DNA from: Halothece sp. PCC 7418
Lineage (GTDB): Bacteria > Cyanobacteriota > Cyanobacteriia > Cyanobacteriales > Rubidibacteraceae
Assembly (NCBI RefSeq): GCF_000317635.1
Contig: NC_019779.1
Location: forward strand, 310,001 to 374,000
Length of the DNA stretch: 64,000 nt
Direction of reading: 5' to 3'
Shown: one piece after another, positions 47,890-57,673 of the stretch
Position numbering within the stretch: position 1 is the stretch's first letter
Layout: each line of letters begins with the position of its first letter
The notes under the pieces: generated by a model
What the model was told of the DNA's origin: nothing
Seen by the model: the letters and a program-made list of their open reading frames with translations, nothing else
Database searches by the model: none
Made by a program: the position numbers and the translations under genes

Positions 47890-48666
47890 ATGCAATTAAC
47901 ATATCTTGGCTCAAACAGTTGGCTTTGGCAATGGGAAAACCTCAACATTTTAGTTGATCCGTGGCTGGTGGATGATTTGGTCTTTGGCAACTTAACTTGG
48001 CTCTTTCGTGGGATTCGTCAGGAAAAACCGCCCCAATTACCAGAACGCATCGATTTAATTTTACTGTCTCAAGGCTTAGAAGACCATGCCCATAAACCAA
48101 CCCTGAAAATGCTGGATAAAAGGATTCCCGTGGTGGGGTCTCCTAATGCAGCAGCAGTGGCGGAAGACTTGGGATATGAAACCGTGACCTCGCTTCCTCA
48201 TGGCGAAACCTATATTTTACAGGAAAAAATTGAAATTCGCGCCCTTCCGGGTGCGCCCATCGGGTTAGATCAAGAAAATGCTTATCTTCTCACAGCGTTA
48301 ACCCCGCATCAGCGTCTCTACTACGAACCTCATGGTTTCCCACCAGAAGAGGTGAAGGACTATTCTCCAGTGGATATCGTGATTAATCCGATTGTGAATT
48401 TAGAATTTCCTCTGTCGCTTCCATTGATTAAAGGACGAGAAAGTGCCATCCAACTCGCCCAATGGTTAAAACCACAAGCGATTATTGGTACAGCAGCAGG
48501 GGGTAAAATTGACTTTGAAGGAGTGTTACTTTCCTTGTTAAAAGCAAAAGGGAGTGCAGAGGACGTTCGTTCTCACCTCCAACAGCAGAATTTAGACACG
48601 AAAATTATTGAACCGCAACAAGGAGAACCGATTACCCTTCTCGAAGAACAAACAGAAGTTAGTTAA
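47890..48666 (+). CDS. MBL-fold metallo-hydrolase-like protein
   Basis: The 258-residue protein from ATG 47890 starts MQLTYLGSNSWLWQWENLNILVDPWLVDD, with the metallo-beta-lactamase fold pattern. The metal-binding HxHxDH site is degenerate: LLSQGLEDHAHK keeps Asp-His but lacks the first two His residues. Cyanobacterial relatives are annotated only as MBL fold hydrolases. The loss of ligands questions catalytic activity. A TTG at 47881 would add three residues. tpiA follows 69 bases after on the same strand. Confidence 0.78.
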   Translation: MQLTYLGSNSWLWQWENLNILVDPWLVDDLVFGNLTWLFRGIRQEKPPQLPERIDLILLSQGLEDHAHKPTLKMLDKRIPVVGSPNAAAVAEDLGYETVTSLPHGETYILQEKIEIRALPGAPIGLDQENAYLLTALTPHQRLYYEPHGFPPEEVKDYSPVDIVINPIVNLEFPLSLPLIKGRESAIQLAQWLKPQAIIGTAAGGKIDFEGVLLSLLKAKGSAEDVRSHLQQQNLDTKIIEPQQGEPITLLEEQTEVS

Positions 48667-48735
48667 GAATTTGGAAGCATTTGCCCTTGGGAGATAAACT
48701 AAGTTGTGCAAGATTATTAATAACGGGTAAAGACA

Positions 48736-49467
48736 TTGCGAAGAATTGTTATTGCTGGCAACTGGAAAATGCACAAAACGCAAGCAGAATCCTTAGAGTT
48801 TCTGCAAAGTTTTCTCCCTCAACTGGAAAACACTGCTGAAGATAGAGAAGTCATTTTATGTGCCCCCTATACGGCTTTAGGGGTCATGTCCAAAAATTTA
48901 CACGGCACTCGGGTTCGCATTGGATCACAAAACGTTCACTGGGAAGAATCAGGAGCATTTACAGGGGAAATTGCACCGAGTATGTTGACCGAAATTGGTG
49001 TCACCTATGCTGTGGTTGGACATAGTGAACGTCGTCAATATTTCGGCGAAACTGATGAAACCGTTAATTTCCGTGCTCGTGCTGCCCAAAAAGCGGAATT
49101 AACGCCAATTTTATGTGTGGGGGAGAGTAAAGAACAGCGAGATGCTGGACAAACTGAAACCGTGATTAAGGAACAACTGAAAGCGGATTTAGTGGGTGTA
49201 GATCTCTCACAACTGGTCATTGCTTATGAACCGATTTGGGCAATTGGAACAGGAGATACTTGTGAAGCAGAAGAAGCCAATCGTGTTATTGGAATGATTC
49301 GCTCTGAGTTGAGTAGTAGTGATGTTCCGATTCAATATGGCGGTTCTGTGAAACCAGCGAATATTGATGAAATTATGGCGCAACCCGAAATTGATGGCGC
49401 TTTAGTCGGTGGCGCAAGTTTAGATCCAGTGGGATTTGCTCGCATTGTGAATTATGAAGCTACATAA
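48736..49467 (+). CDS. tpiA: Triosephosphate isomerase
   Basis: TpiA interconverts dihydroxyacetone phosphate and glyceraldehyde 3-phosphate in glycolysis and the Calvin cycle. The 243-residue protein uses a TTG start (GGGTAAAGACATTG) and shows AGNWKMHKT (Lys), [13 protein letters not shown] (His), [12 protein letters not shown] (Glu) and the phosphate loop [11 protein letters not shown] and GALVGGASL. Length and motifs are normal. Confidence 0.98.
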   Translation: MRRIVIAGNWKMHKTQAESLEFLQSFLPQLENTAEDREVILCAPYTALGVMSKNLHGTRVRIGSQNVHWEESGAFTGEIAPSMLTEIGVTYAVVGHSERRQYFGETDETVNFRARAAQKAELTPILCVGESKEQRDAGQTETVIKEQLKADLVGVDLSQLVIAYEPIWAIGTGDTCEAEEANRVIGMIRSELSSSDVPIQYGGSVKPANIDEIMAQPEIDGALVGGASLDPVGFARIVNYEAT

Positions 49468-49782
49468 GTCAGTCATCCGAAGTTCAGGCAATCATTAATT
49501 CGTTGTGATTGAATAATTCCAAATTCAACCTATCAAGTTTATCGTCAGGGGAGCAAAATGCTCCCTCCTAGCGACCATCTTGGTCGCACTACTTTTCTTT
49601 TAACCAATAACACAGTTAAGGTTTGTTTGTTTTCGGACTGTCGAACTCCTCAACTTTCCTCGCCTTATATCCCTACACCAAAACAGTCAGGGTTTTACGG
49701 CGAACAGGATAAGCTAAAGGACACATTTTTCCCGTGAGAGTTATAAAATTGGGAATAAGTCTCTATAAGGAAACTTTAATTT
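49468..49782. other. Intergenic region between tpiA and the branching enzyme
   Basis: The 315 bases hold no gene. Two hairpins lie near the tpiA end: GGGAGCA/TGCTCCC (49549-49565) and GCGACC/GGTCGC (49571-49587), the second followed by ACTACTTTTCTTTT, a likely tpiA terminator. The remainder must contain the promoter of the branching enzyme. Confidence 0.6.
49571..49602 (+). terminator. Likely tpiA terminator
   Basis: Six-base-pair stem GCGACC-ATCTT-GGTCGC followed by a T-rich tail (ACTACTTTTCTTTT) about 105 bases after the tpiA stop; a second hairpin of seven base pairs immediately precedes it. Confidence 0.6.
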
Positions 49783-51402
49783 ATGGCTCTTGGTTACCTT
49801 GCACTTGTTTTACACGCTCACCTCCCTTTTGTTCGTCATCCTGAAAGTGACTATGTTTTAGAGGAAGAATGGTTATTTGAAGCGATTACAGAAACCTATA
49901 TCCCTCTTTTGCAGACATTTGAGGAGTTGAAACAAGATGGGATTGAATTTAAGTTAACCATGAGTATGACACCGCCTTTGGTGTCGATGTTGCGAGATTC
50001 CTTTTTACAAGAGCGGTATGATGGTCACTTGGCGAAGTTGCAAGAGTTAGCAGCAAAAGAACTTCAGCACAATGCTAATAATGGACATTTACAATATTTA
50101 GCTCAACACTATATTAACCAGTTTGCACGAGTTCGTAAGACTTGGGAGAAGCATCAGCGTGATTTGGTCACGGCGTTTAAATCCTTTCAAGATAGCAATA
50201 ACCTTGAGATTATTACCTCAGCAGCCACTCATGGCTATCTCCCCTTAATGAAAATGTACCCAGAAGCGGTACGGGCGCAAATTGAAATTGCTTGTCAACA
50301 CTACGAAGAAAACTTTGGTTGTCCACCGAGAGGAATTTGGTTACCCGAATGCGCCTATTATGATGGCTTAGAGCGTTTCATGGCGGATGCAGGATTGCGC
50401 TATTTTCTCATGGATGGACATGGGATTTTATATGCGAGTCCTCGTCCACGTTACGGGACTTATGCGCCGATTTATACCGAAACCGGGGTTGCAGCGTTTG
50501 GGCGCGATCATGAATCCTCGCAGCAGGTGTGGTCGTCACAGGTGGGTTATCCTGGCGATCCCGTTTATCGGGAATTTTATAAGGATTTAGGTTGGGAAGC
50601 AGAATATGAGTATATTAAGCCTTATATCCTCCCCAATGGACAACGCAAGAACACTGGGATTAAATATCATAAGATTACCAGTCGCACTGCAGGGTTAGGA
50701 GAAAAGAAACTGTATGATCCTTACTGGGCGCGAGAAAAAGCAGCAGAACACGCAGGGAACTTTGTTTTTAATCGAGAACGACAAATTGAGCATTTATCGG
50801 GAATTATGCAGCGCCAGCCGTTGGTGGTGTCTCCCTATGATGCAGAATTATTCGGTCACTGGTGGTATGAGGGGCCCTGGTTTATTGATTATTTAATTCG
50901 CAAGTCTTGGTATGATCAAACCACTTATCGCATGGTGCATTTAGCGGAGTATCTGCGTTTGGAATCTGTACAGCAAGTGTGTAAGCCTTCCCAGTCGAGT
51001 TGGGGTTATAAGGGGTTTCATGAATATTGGGTTAATGAAGCTAATGCTTGGATTTATCCCCATTTACATGAAGCAACGGAACGGATGATTGAGTTGAGTC
51101 AGCGTCAAACTGAAGATGAATGGGAAAAACGGGCGTTGAATCAAGCAGCGAGAGAGTTATTATTGGCGCAGTCTTCCGATTGGGCGTTTATTATGCGAAC
51201 GGGAACCATGGTTCCTTATGCAGTACGGCGAACACAGTCGCATTTAAGGCGATTTAATAAACTGTATGATGAAATTATGGGGGGAACTATCGATCGCGCT
51301 TGGTTAGAAAAAGTAGAAAAAATCGATAATATTTTCCCCAACATTGACTATCAAGTTTATTCCCCCATTGAAGAACCTATTAAGTTAGGTCGCCAACCGT
51401 AA
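49783..51402 (+). CDS. GH57 1,4-alpha-glucan branching enzyme-like
   Basis: The 539-residue protein starts [45 protein letters not shown]57 motif 1 (HAHLPFV). The nucleophile Glu is in [10 protein letters not shown], the acid/base Asp in [17 protein letters not shown], and the C-terminal helical domain follows ([22 protein letters not shown]). This is the GH57 type with DUF1957, seen in cyanobacteria and Thermus-type branching enzymes. It would form alpha-1,6 branches of glycogen. Its end overlaps the NUDIX gene by 46 bases, both in convergent orientation. Confidence 0.9.
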   Translation: MALGYLALVLHAHLPFVRHPESDYVLEEEWLFEAITETYIPLLQTFEELKQDGIEFKLTMSMTPPLVSMLRDSFLQERYDGHLAKLQELAAKELQHNANNGHLQYLAQHYINQFARVRKTWEKHQRDLVTAFKSFQDSNNLEIITSAATHGYLPLMKMYPEAVRAQIEIACQHYEENFGCPPRGIWLPECAYYDGLERFMADAGLRYFLMDGHGILYASPRPRYGTYAPIYTETGVAAFGRDHESSQQVWSSQVGYPGDPVYREFYKDLGWEAEYEYIKPYILPNGQRKNTGIKYHKITSRTAGLGEKKLYDPYWAREKAAEHAGNFVFNRERQIEHLSGIMQRQPLVVSPYDAELFGHWWYEGPWFIDYLIRKSWYDQTTYRMVHLAEYLRLESVQQVCKPSQSSWGYKGFHEYWVNEANAWIYPHLHEATERMIELSQRQTEDEWEKRALNQAARELLLAQSSDWAFIMRTGTMVPYAVRRTQSHLRRFNKLYDEIMGGTIDRAWLEKVEKIDNIFPNIDYQVYSPIEEPIKLGRQP

Positions 51403-51806
51403 TCTCGATAATGGCGGTAGTCTGTGAGAATTTGATGGTGGTCAAAACATAAGTTTTCGGGGAGTTCCCAAAGATAGAAAAGATCTAAGTTTTTGGCATC
51501 ATCATCGGCTTGGGGAGTGCCGATCGCGCTGGCTAAAAAAACAATACTAATCGTATGTTTGCGGGTGTCTCGTTGCGGATCAGAATACACTTGAAACTGT
51601 TCAATTAGTTCAACATCTAATCCCGTTTCTTCTTTGGCTTCCCGTCTGGCTGCGGTTTCTACCGATTCGCCATAGTCAACAAATCCGCCTGGAATCGCCC
51701 AACCGAAAGGAGGATTTTTCCGTTCAATTAAGACGATCGGTCGATGAGCGCGATCGCGCAATTCAATAATAATATCAACAGTGGGGGCGGGATTACGGTA
51801 AGACAT
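51357..51806 (-). CDS. NUDIX hydrolase
   Basis: The 149-residue protein has the Nudix box [24 protein letters not shown] (Gx5Ex7REUxEExGU) near residues 42-65 and starts [41 protein letters not shown]. It hydrolyses some nucleoside diphosphate-linked substrate; which one is not indicated. The last 15 codons overlap the coding end of the branching enzyme on the other strand by 46 bases. The C-terminal segment [12 protein letters not shown] is a shared end in these cyanobacterial NUDIX proteins, so the stop seems genuine. Confidence 0.9.
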   Translation of the reverse strand: MSYRNPAPTVDIIIELRDRAHRPIVLIERKNPPFGWAIPGGFVDYGESVETAARREAKEETGLDVELIEQFQVYSDPQRDTRKHTISIVFLASAIGTPQADDDAKNLDLFYLWELPENLCFDHHQILTDYRHYRDYGWRPNLIGSSMGE

Positions 51807-52140
51807 TGTTTGTTATTGGTTATTGATTCTTTGTTATTGGTTCTTTGTTATCTCTACAAATGTTAGCCGATATAATCAGAGTAATCCTTAACCAGTTTGA
51901 GTCATTTGACAGATGATAAAACGTTAACTATCTTGTTGACTATCTAAAAAGACACCAACGAACAACGAACGAAGAACAAAACTTAAGAAAGTATCCCGAT
52001 ATAGCAATCCCATAAGAATTGTAAATTAATCCCCCCTAACCCCCCTTCGCAAGGGGGGGAACGGTTTATCAACTTTTTACATAAGATTTAGCACTGCTAT
52101 AGTCAAAAAAATATTAAATCAATCATTAATTTTTAAAGCA
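51807..52140. other. Intergenic region with heptamers and a C-rich palindrome
   Basis: The 334 bases before gpsA hold no gene. Near the left end are degenerate heptamers (TGTTATTGGTTATTGATTC and TGTTATTGGTTC, 51809-51851) and at 51957-51984 another set (AACGAACAACGAACGAAG). At 52040-52058 lies CCCCCCTT-CGC-AAGGGGGG, a palindrome preceded by CCCCCCTAAC, a repeat seen in many cyanobacterial intergenic regions. Confidence 0.75.
52040..52058. repeat. C-rich palindrome CCCCCCTT/AAGGGGGG
   Basis: An 8-bp perfect inverted repeat around CGC, in the context CCCCCCTAACCCCCCTTCGC. The same sequence context is a dispersed repeat in cyanobacteria. It is 82 bases before the gpsA start and could act as a hairpin in the leader. 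Confidence 0.75.
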
Positions 52141-53130
52141 ATGGTTAATACAACATCTCAATCGAATCACTTAACAGAAGCAGAAGCAACGTCTCAGAAA
52201 ATTACAACCGTTCTCGGTGCGGGGGCTTGGGGATCGACTTTAGCAGCAGTTGCTGAACGTAGCGATCACCATGTCCGTTTATGGTCGCGACGCAGTGGAG
52301 AAAGCCTGAAATCGGTGATTGAAGATGCAGAAATTATTCTCTCTGCGGTTTCCATGAAGGGAGTAACTTCGATTATTGATCAGGTCAAAGAAATTGGAAT
52401 TCCTGAACATACCATTATTGTCACCGCCACCAAAGGTTTAGACTCGGAAACCACTCATACTCCTTCGCAACTTTGGAAAGAAGCCTTTCCCGATCATCCT
52501 GTAGTTGTCTTATCGGGTCCCAACTTAGCGAAAGAAATTCAACAAAACCTTCCCGCAGCAACCGTCATGGCGAGTGAAGATGAAGCAGCAGCCGAATCCG
52601 CGCAAGCAATGTTTGCTTGTGAGACATTTCGAGTTTATATCAATAATGACCCGATTGGGACCGAATTAGGAGGAACGTTAAAAAATGTTATCGCGATCGC
52701 GGCTGGGGTTTGTGATGGCTTAGATTTAGGAACCAATGCCAAAGCGGGACTACTCACTCGCGCCCTTCCCGAAATGATCCGCGTTGGGACAAGCCTTGGG
52801 GCTTCTAGTGAAACCTTCTTTGGTTTATCGGGTTTAGGAGACCTCCTCGCCACTTGCGATAGTCCTCTCTCACGGAATTATCAAGTGGGATATGGTTTAG
52901 CCCAAGGGAAAAGCCTAGAAGACATTTTAGAGCATTTAGAAGGAACAGCCGAAGGAGTCAACACCACCCAAGTTTTAGTCCGTTTAGCCCGCAAAGAAGG
53001 AATTCCCGTCCCCATTTCAGCGCAAGTGTATCGCCTCTTGAGAGGAAAATCAACGGCACAGCAGGCGGTACAAGCCCTGATGGCGCGAGAACTAAAAGCA
53101 GAGTTTGATGATGATCTATTTGATGATTAG
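52141..53130 (+). CDS. gpsA: Glycerol-3-phosphate dehydrogenase [NAD(P)+]
   Basis: GpsA reduces dihydroxyacetone phosphate to sn-glycerol 3-phosphate for lipid synthesis. The 329-residue protein has a 20-residue polar N-terminal lead, the Rossmann motif TVLGAGAWGSTLAA, LSGPNLAKEI, ELGGTLKNVIAIAAGVCDGLDLGTNAKAGLLTRALPEM (catalytic Lys in LKN) and GLSGLGDLLATC. In halophiles this enzyme can also feed glycerol-type solutes, but nothing here shows that. It converges with the RHH gene: 10 bases separate the two stop codons. Confidence 0.96.
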   Translation: MVNTTSQSNHLTEAEATSQKITTVLGAGAWGSTLAAVAERSDHHVRLWSRRSGESLKSVIEDAEIILSAVSMKGVTSIIDQVKEIGIPEHTIIVTATKGLDSETTHTPSQLWKEAFPDHPVVVLSGPNLAKEIQQNLPAATVMASEDEAAAESAQAMFACETFRVYINNDPIGTELGGTLKNVIAIAAGVCDGLDLGTNAKAGLLTRALPEMIRVGTSLGASSETFFGLSGLGDLLATCDSPLSRNYQVGYGLAQGKSLEDILEHLEGTAEGVNTTQVLVRLARKEGIPVPISAQVYRLLRGKSTAQQAVQALMARELKAEFDDDLFDD

Positions 53131-53140
53131 TCAATGCGGA

Positions 53141-53362
53141 TCATGATTCCTCGAAGGCATCCAGTTTATCGAGTAGCGTTAGCCCTTCTGATGCGTTTCC
53201 TCTTGCTGCCATTGCTTGAAAACGAGTATAGGCATCAAATTCAGCAAGGACAACAGTGGAAAGTTCTTCCATTAGTTTATTTACACTGATGCCCCTGCTT
53301 TTGGCTAAGGCTTTGAGACGTTCGTGTTTATCGTCTGGAATGCGAATGGTGAGCGTTGCCAT
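53141..53362 (-). CDS. Ribbon-helix-helix antitoxin-like protein
   Basis: The 73-residue protein starts MATLTIRIPDDKHERLKALAKSRGISVNKLMEELSTVVLAEFD, a ribbon-helix-helix DNA-binding pattern (strand, two helices). The rest is a short acidic tail (LDKLDAFEES) that could neutralise a PIN toxin. It lies 5 bases after the PIN-domain gene in transcription order, so the toxin is translated first. This order is the reverse of the usual one. Confidence 0.8.
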   Translation of the reverse strand: MATLTIRIPDDKHERLKALAKSRGISVNKLMEELSTVVLAEFDAYTRFQAMAARGNASEGLTLLDKLDAFEES

Positions 53363-53367
53363 GTTGA

Positions 53368-53790
53368 TTACCTCTGAATAATGTCTTCTGGTTTTAAGAT
53401 TAATAAATCTGGAAATAGTAACTCGGTGTTTTGAAAATCTCTAACATTATTTGTTACCAGCGCGATCGCGTTCCCTGCTACTGCTAACTCAATTAAATGA
53501 TTGTCCGCTTCATCGATCAGATTGGGTCGCCATAAATAGTAGATATTAACCCACTGACAAACACTAAGAAAGGCTTCTAGTAGTTCCTGAATTTCAGAGC
53601 CAGAAAGAGGACAATCTTCTTGAATTGAATCGCGTTCAATGACTGATTCATATTCTAAGAAAAGCGCATTTCCCATCAGAGGTTGATAAACCCCTTGCAA
53701 ACAGCGTCGAATCACTTCTCGACTCGGACCTTTAGTTCCAATTAAAGCACTGATAAAAATACTGGTGTCAACCACAATGACTGCATCCAT
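53368..53790 (-). CDS. PIN-domain putative toxin
   Basis: The 140-residue protein starts MDAVIVVDTSIFISALIGTKGPSREVIRRCLQG with the first PIN Asp (VVDTSIF), a Glu in LFLEYESVIERDS, Asp in DEADNHLIELAVAGNA and Asp in VTNNVRDFQNTELLFP. It belongs to the COG1569-type group of predicted PIN toxins. Paired with the RHH gene, it is a predicted type II toxin-antitoxin module of the PIN class, likely a ribonuclease. The toxin is upstream of the antitoxin. Confidence 0.83.
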   Translation of the reverse strand: MDAVIVVDTSIFISALIGTKGPSREVIRRCLQGVYQPLMGNALFLEYESVIERDSIQEDCPLSGSEIQELLEAFLSVCQWVNIYYLWRPNLIDEADNHLIELAVAGNAIALVTNNVRDFQNTELLFPDLLILKPEDIIQR

Positions 53791-53902
53791 AAAAAAATGA
53801 TAGCAAATATGCTATCAAAAGGGAAGAGGTTAGTTTTTAATCTCCTAACACATAGGATGAGATAAGCTATCCTGATAGTCATTGCCTAACTCAGCAACGC
53901 TT

Positions 53903-56764
53903 ATGTCTGATCCGTCTTCTTCTCGCATTCGTATTCGTGGCGCAAGACAACACAATCTGAAAAATATTGATTTAGAATTACCGCGCGATCATCTGATTGT
54001 ATTTACGGGTGTTTCGGGATCAGGGAAGTCATCGCTGGCGTTCGATACGATTTTTGCAGAAGGACAACGGCGCTATGTGGAATCGTTAAGTGCTTATGCG
54101 CGACAATTCCTCGGACAAGTGGATAAGCCCGATGTGGATGCGATTGAAGGCTTGAGTCCTGCTATTTCTATTGACCAAAAATCAACGTCTCACAATCCAC
54201 GGTCAACGGTGGGAACGGTAACCGAAATTTATGACTATTTGCGGTTACTATTTGGACGGGCGGGAGAACCTCATTGTCCTCACTGCGATCGCGCGATTTC
54301 TCCCCAAACGGTTGATCAAATGTGCGATCAAATCATGGAATTGCCAGATCGCACCCGTTTCCAAATTTTAGCCCCTGTGGTACGCGGTCAAAAGGGAACT
54401 CATCAGCAACTGCTATCGAGTCTCGCCAGTGAAGGGTTTGTGCGCGTCAGGATTGATGGGACAATTCAAGAGTTATCGGAAAAGATTAAACTCAGCAAAA
54501 ATAAACAGCATACTATTGAAGTGGTGGTGGATCGACTGGTAAAAAAAGAGGGAATTGAAGAACGCTTAGCCGATTCTCTCGCCACTTGTTTACATCGGTC
54601 GAGTGGTATCGCCATTATTGAGATTATCAAACGAGACCCGCCAGAGGAAGCAGAAAGCGATTTACCCGCAGAAATCATCTTTTCGGAAAACTTTGCTTGT
54701 CCCGAACATGGTGCGGTGATTGAAGAACTCTCTCCCCGTTTATTTTCTTTTAATTCTCCTTATGGCGCGTGTTCTCATTGTCATGGGATTGGACGACTGC
54801 GGATGTTTTCTTCAGAACTCATTGTTCCCGACCCGAAACAGCCCGTTTACAGCGCGATCGCGCCCTGGTCAGACAAAGACAACAGTTACTATCTCTCTCT
54901 CCTCTACAGTCTGGGCGAGGCTTATGGATTTGAACTACAAACCCCGTGGGAAAAACTGACTCCCGAACAGCAAGAGATTATCTTACATGGAACCGATGAA
55001 CCCATTTTTATCTACGAAGATGCCAGAGGCGATCAACCCAGAGGCTATCATAAGCGATATTATGGGGTAATTTCGGGGTTAGAACGGGCGTTAGAAAGTG
55101 CTTCCGAAACCTATCGACAAAAACTCGAACAATATCGCGTCGATCAAACCTGTGAAGTCTGTGGGGGAAAACGACTCAAACCCGCCTCTCTCTCTGTGAG
55201 ATTGGGACAATACAATATTATTCAACTCACTAGCGTTGCGATTACCGAATGTTTAAACCGCATTCATACCCTGAAACTTTCCTCCAAACAAGCGAAAATT
55301 GGCGAACTTGCCTTAAAAGAAATCCAAGCACGGTTACAATTCTTGCTTGATGTTGGTTTAGATTATCTCACGCTCGATCGCCCCGCCATGACTTTATCGG
55401 GTGGGGAAGCGCAACGGATTCGCCTCGCCACCCAAATCGGATCGGGATTAACCGGTGTTCTCTATGTTTTGGATGAACCGAGTATTGGCTTACATCAACG
55501 GGATAACGGACGACTCTTAGAAACCCTGAAAAAACTAAGAGATTTAGGAAATACGTTAATTGTTGTCGAACATGACGAAGAAACCATCTGCAGCGCCGAT
55601 CAACTGGTGGATATTGGACCTGGTGCGGGGATTCATGGAGGAGAGATTGTCGCCCAAGGAGACTTAAAGGCGATTACGAAGTCTAAAACCTCGATTACAG
55701 GGGATTATCTCGCCCAGAGGCGGATTATCGCCACCCCAGAAGAACGGCGCAAAGGCAATGGCAAATCTCTAACTCTCATTGATGCCCATGCTAATAACTT
55801 AAAACATATTGATGTTGAGATTCCCCTTGGAAAATTTGTCTGTGTGACCGGGGTTTCTGGTTCGGGGAAGTCAACCTTAATTAACGAACTGTTACATCCC
55901 GCTTTGCAACATCGCTTAGGCTATAAAATCCCCTTTCCGAAAGGACTCGGAAAACTGAAAGGACTCGATGCAGTGGATAAAGTGATTGTGATTGATCAAT
56001 CCCCCATTGGTCGCACGCCACGGTCGAACCCAGCCACTTATACTGGCGCATTTGACCCCATTCGGTCTGTCTTTACCGAAACCGTAGAAGCGAAAGCAAG
56101 AGGGTATAAGGCGGGACGGTTTTCGTTTAATGTTAAAGGAGGACGCTGCGAAGCCTGTAACGGACAGGGGGTAAATGTCATTGAAATGAACTTTCTCCCC
56201 AACGTTTATGTGGAATGCGAAGTCTGCAAAGGGGCAAGATATAACCGTGAAACCTTACAAGTGAAATATAAAGGGTATTCCATTGCGGATGTCCTCAACA
56301 TGACCGTAGAAGAAGCCTTAAGTGTCTTTGAAAATATTCCTCGCGCAGCCACTCGCTTGCAAACTCTGGTTGATGTGGGCTTAGGCTATATTCCCCTCGG
56401 ACAACCTGCACCCACTTTATCGGGTGGGGAAGCACAACGGATCAAACTCGCAACAGAGTTATCCCGACGCGCAACAGGAAAAACCCTCTATTTAATTGAT
56501 GAACCAACAACGGGTTTATCGTTTTATGATGTGCACCAACTTTTAAATGTTTTGCAGCGTTTAGTAGATAAAGGGAATTCCATTTTAGTGATTGAACATA
56601 ATTTAGATATGATTCGTTGTGCAGATTGGTTGATTGATTTAGGTCCCGAAGGGGGAGACAAAGGGGGAGAAGTGATTGTTACAGGAACCCCAGAAACCGT
56701 TGCGGTTGAAAGTCAATCTTACACGGGACAATACTTAAAATCAATCTTGAATTCGGAAGCGTGA
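53903..56764 (+). CDS. uvrA: Excinuclease ABC subunit A
   Basis: UvrA finds DNA damage for nucleotide excision repair. The protein from ATG 53903 has 953 residues: MSDPSSSRIRIRGARQHNLKNIDLELPRDHLIVFTG. Both ATPase halves are complete: Walker A GVSGSGKSSLAF and GVSGSGKSTLINELL, the ABC signatures LSGGEAQRIRLA and LSGGEAQRIKLA, and zinc fingers CPHCDRAI with later CEACNGQG and CEVCKGARYN. An upstream TTG (53882) adds seven residues and is less likely. No uvrB or uvrC is near. Confidence 0.98.
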   Translation: MSDPSSSRIRIRGARQHNLKNIDLELPRDHLIVFTGVSGSGKSSLAFDTIFAEGQRRYVESLSAYARQFLGQVDKPDVDAIEGLSPAISIDQKSTSHNPRSTVGTVTEIYDYLRLLFGRAGEPHCPHCDRAISPQTVDQMCDQIMELPDRTRFQILAPVVRGQKGTHQQLLSSLASEGFVRVRIDGTIQELSEKIKLSKNKQHTIEVVVDRLVKKEGIEERLADSLATCLHRSSGIAIIEIIKRDPPEEAESDLPAEIIFSENFACPEHGAVIEELSPRLFSFNSPYGACSHCHGIGRLRMFSSELIVPDPKQPVYSAIAPWSDKDNSYYLSLLYSLGEAYGFELQTPWEKLTPEQQEIILHGTDEPIFIYEDARGDQPRGYHKRYYGVISGLERALESASETYRQKLEQYRVDQTCEVCGGKRLKPASLSVRLGQYNIIQLTSVAITECLNRIHTLKLSSKQAKIGELALKEIQARLQFLLDVGLDYLTLDRPAMTLSGGEAQRIRLATQIGSGLTGVLYVLDEPSIGLHQRDNGRLLETLKKLRDLGNTLIVVEHDEETICSADQLVDIGPGAGIHGGEIVAQGDLKAITKSKTSITGDYLAQRRIIATPEERRKGNGKSLTLIDAHANNLKHIDVEIPLGKFVCVTGVSGSGKSTLINELLHPALQHRLGYKIPFPKGLGKLKGLDAVDKVIVIDQSPIGRTPRSNPATYTGAFDPIRSVFTETVEAKARGYKAGRFSFNVKGGRCEACNGQGVNVIEMNFLPNVYVECEVCKGARYNRETLQVKYKGYSIADVLNMTVEEALSVFENIPRAATRLQTLVDVGLGYIPLGQPAPTLSGGEAQRIKLATELSRRATGKTLYLIDEPTTGLSFYDVHQLLNVLQRLVDKGNSILVIEHNLDMIRCADWLIDLGPEGGDKGGEVIVTGTPETVAVESQSYTGQYLKSILNSEA

Positions 56765-56821
56765 AAGTCACACTGTTATCCTAAAAATAGTCAACTGCTG
56801 AATGGGTTGAGGCTTAAAAAA

Positions 56822-57583
56822 ATGCTAGACTATTCCCAACTTCAAAACCTCCCTACCGCCGAAGACCTTCCTGATAGCGACGATACCCCAGTGGATAATG
56901 AACTGCAAGAATTAATTCCCCATCTGCTGAGAAGTATCCTTGCTCTGATTTGGTCAGACCGTTGGGATTGGTATTTTGGAATTGATATGGGAATTTATTA
57001 TGATCCCAATCAAAGCGCGATCGTCCCTGATGGATTTTTAAGTCTGGGTGTTCCCCGTGTTAAAGATGAAAACTTGCGTCTCAGTTATGTGTTGTGGGAA
57101 GAAGAAAATGTTCCCATTTTAGCTCTAGAAGTGATCTCTCAAACCTCAAATCAGGAATACACCAAAAAGAAAGAAATTTATCAAACAATCGGGATTCAAT
57201 ATTATGTCATTTACAATCCCCAACGGAAAAGAAAGCCCCGTTTAGAAGTGTATTCTTTGGAGAATCAGGAGTATGTGTTATTAGGAAATCAATCCCCAGT
57301 TTGGCTAGAAGCTATTGGTTTGGGAATCGGATTAGATCGAGGAACAGATCAAGGCGTTACTAGAGAATGGCTGTATTGGTACGATAAAAACGGAGAGCGA
57401 TTCCTCACCCCAGAAGAACGATCGCGCCAAGCAGAATTTCAAAAACAACAAGCAGAATTTCAAAAACAACAAGTAGAATTTCAAAAGCAACAAGCAGAAT
57501 TTCAAAAACAACAAGCGGAAACCAAAGCAGAACGTTACGCCAGAAGATTGCGAGAATTAGGAATTGATCCTGAGTCGCTGTGA
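56822..57583 (+). CDS. Uma2 family endonuclease, copy 1
   Basis: The 253-residue protein starts MLDYSQLQNLPTAEDLPDSDDTPVDNELQELIPHLLRSILALIW. Uma2 proteins are PD-(D/E)XK nuclease-fold proteins, greatly expanded in cyanobacteria, without a known substrate. Acidic residues are at VPDGFLSLG and LALEVISQTSNQEYTKKKEIYQTIGIQYYVIYNP. The C-terminus has four heptads (QAEFQKQ, QAEFQKQ, QVEFQKQ, QAEFQKQ) then QAETKAERYARRLRELGIDPESL, a helical coil. It is the left half of a tandem duplication with the next gene. Confidence 0.85.
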   Translation: MLDYSQLQNLPTAEDLPDSDDTPVDNELQELIPHLLRSILALIWSDRWDWYFGIDMGIYYDPNQSAIVPDGFLSLGVPRVKDENLRLSYVLWEEENVPILALEVISQTSNQEYTKKKEIYQTIGIQYYVIYNPQRKRKPRLEVYSLENQEYVLLGNQSPVWLEAIGLGIGLDRGTDQGVTREWLYWYDKNGERFLTPEERSRQAEFQKQQAEFQKQQVEFQKQQAEFQKQQAETKAERYARRLRELGIDPESL

Positions 57584-57673
57584 TGGCTTATCAGTTAGAT
57601 TACATCAAATCGTGAAAGTTACACTGTTATCCTAAAAATAGCCAACGCCCAAAGGGGTTTTAGGATGGAAAAA

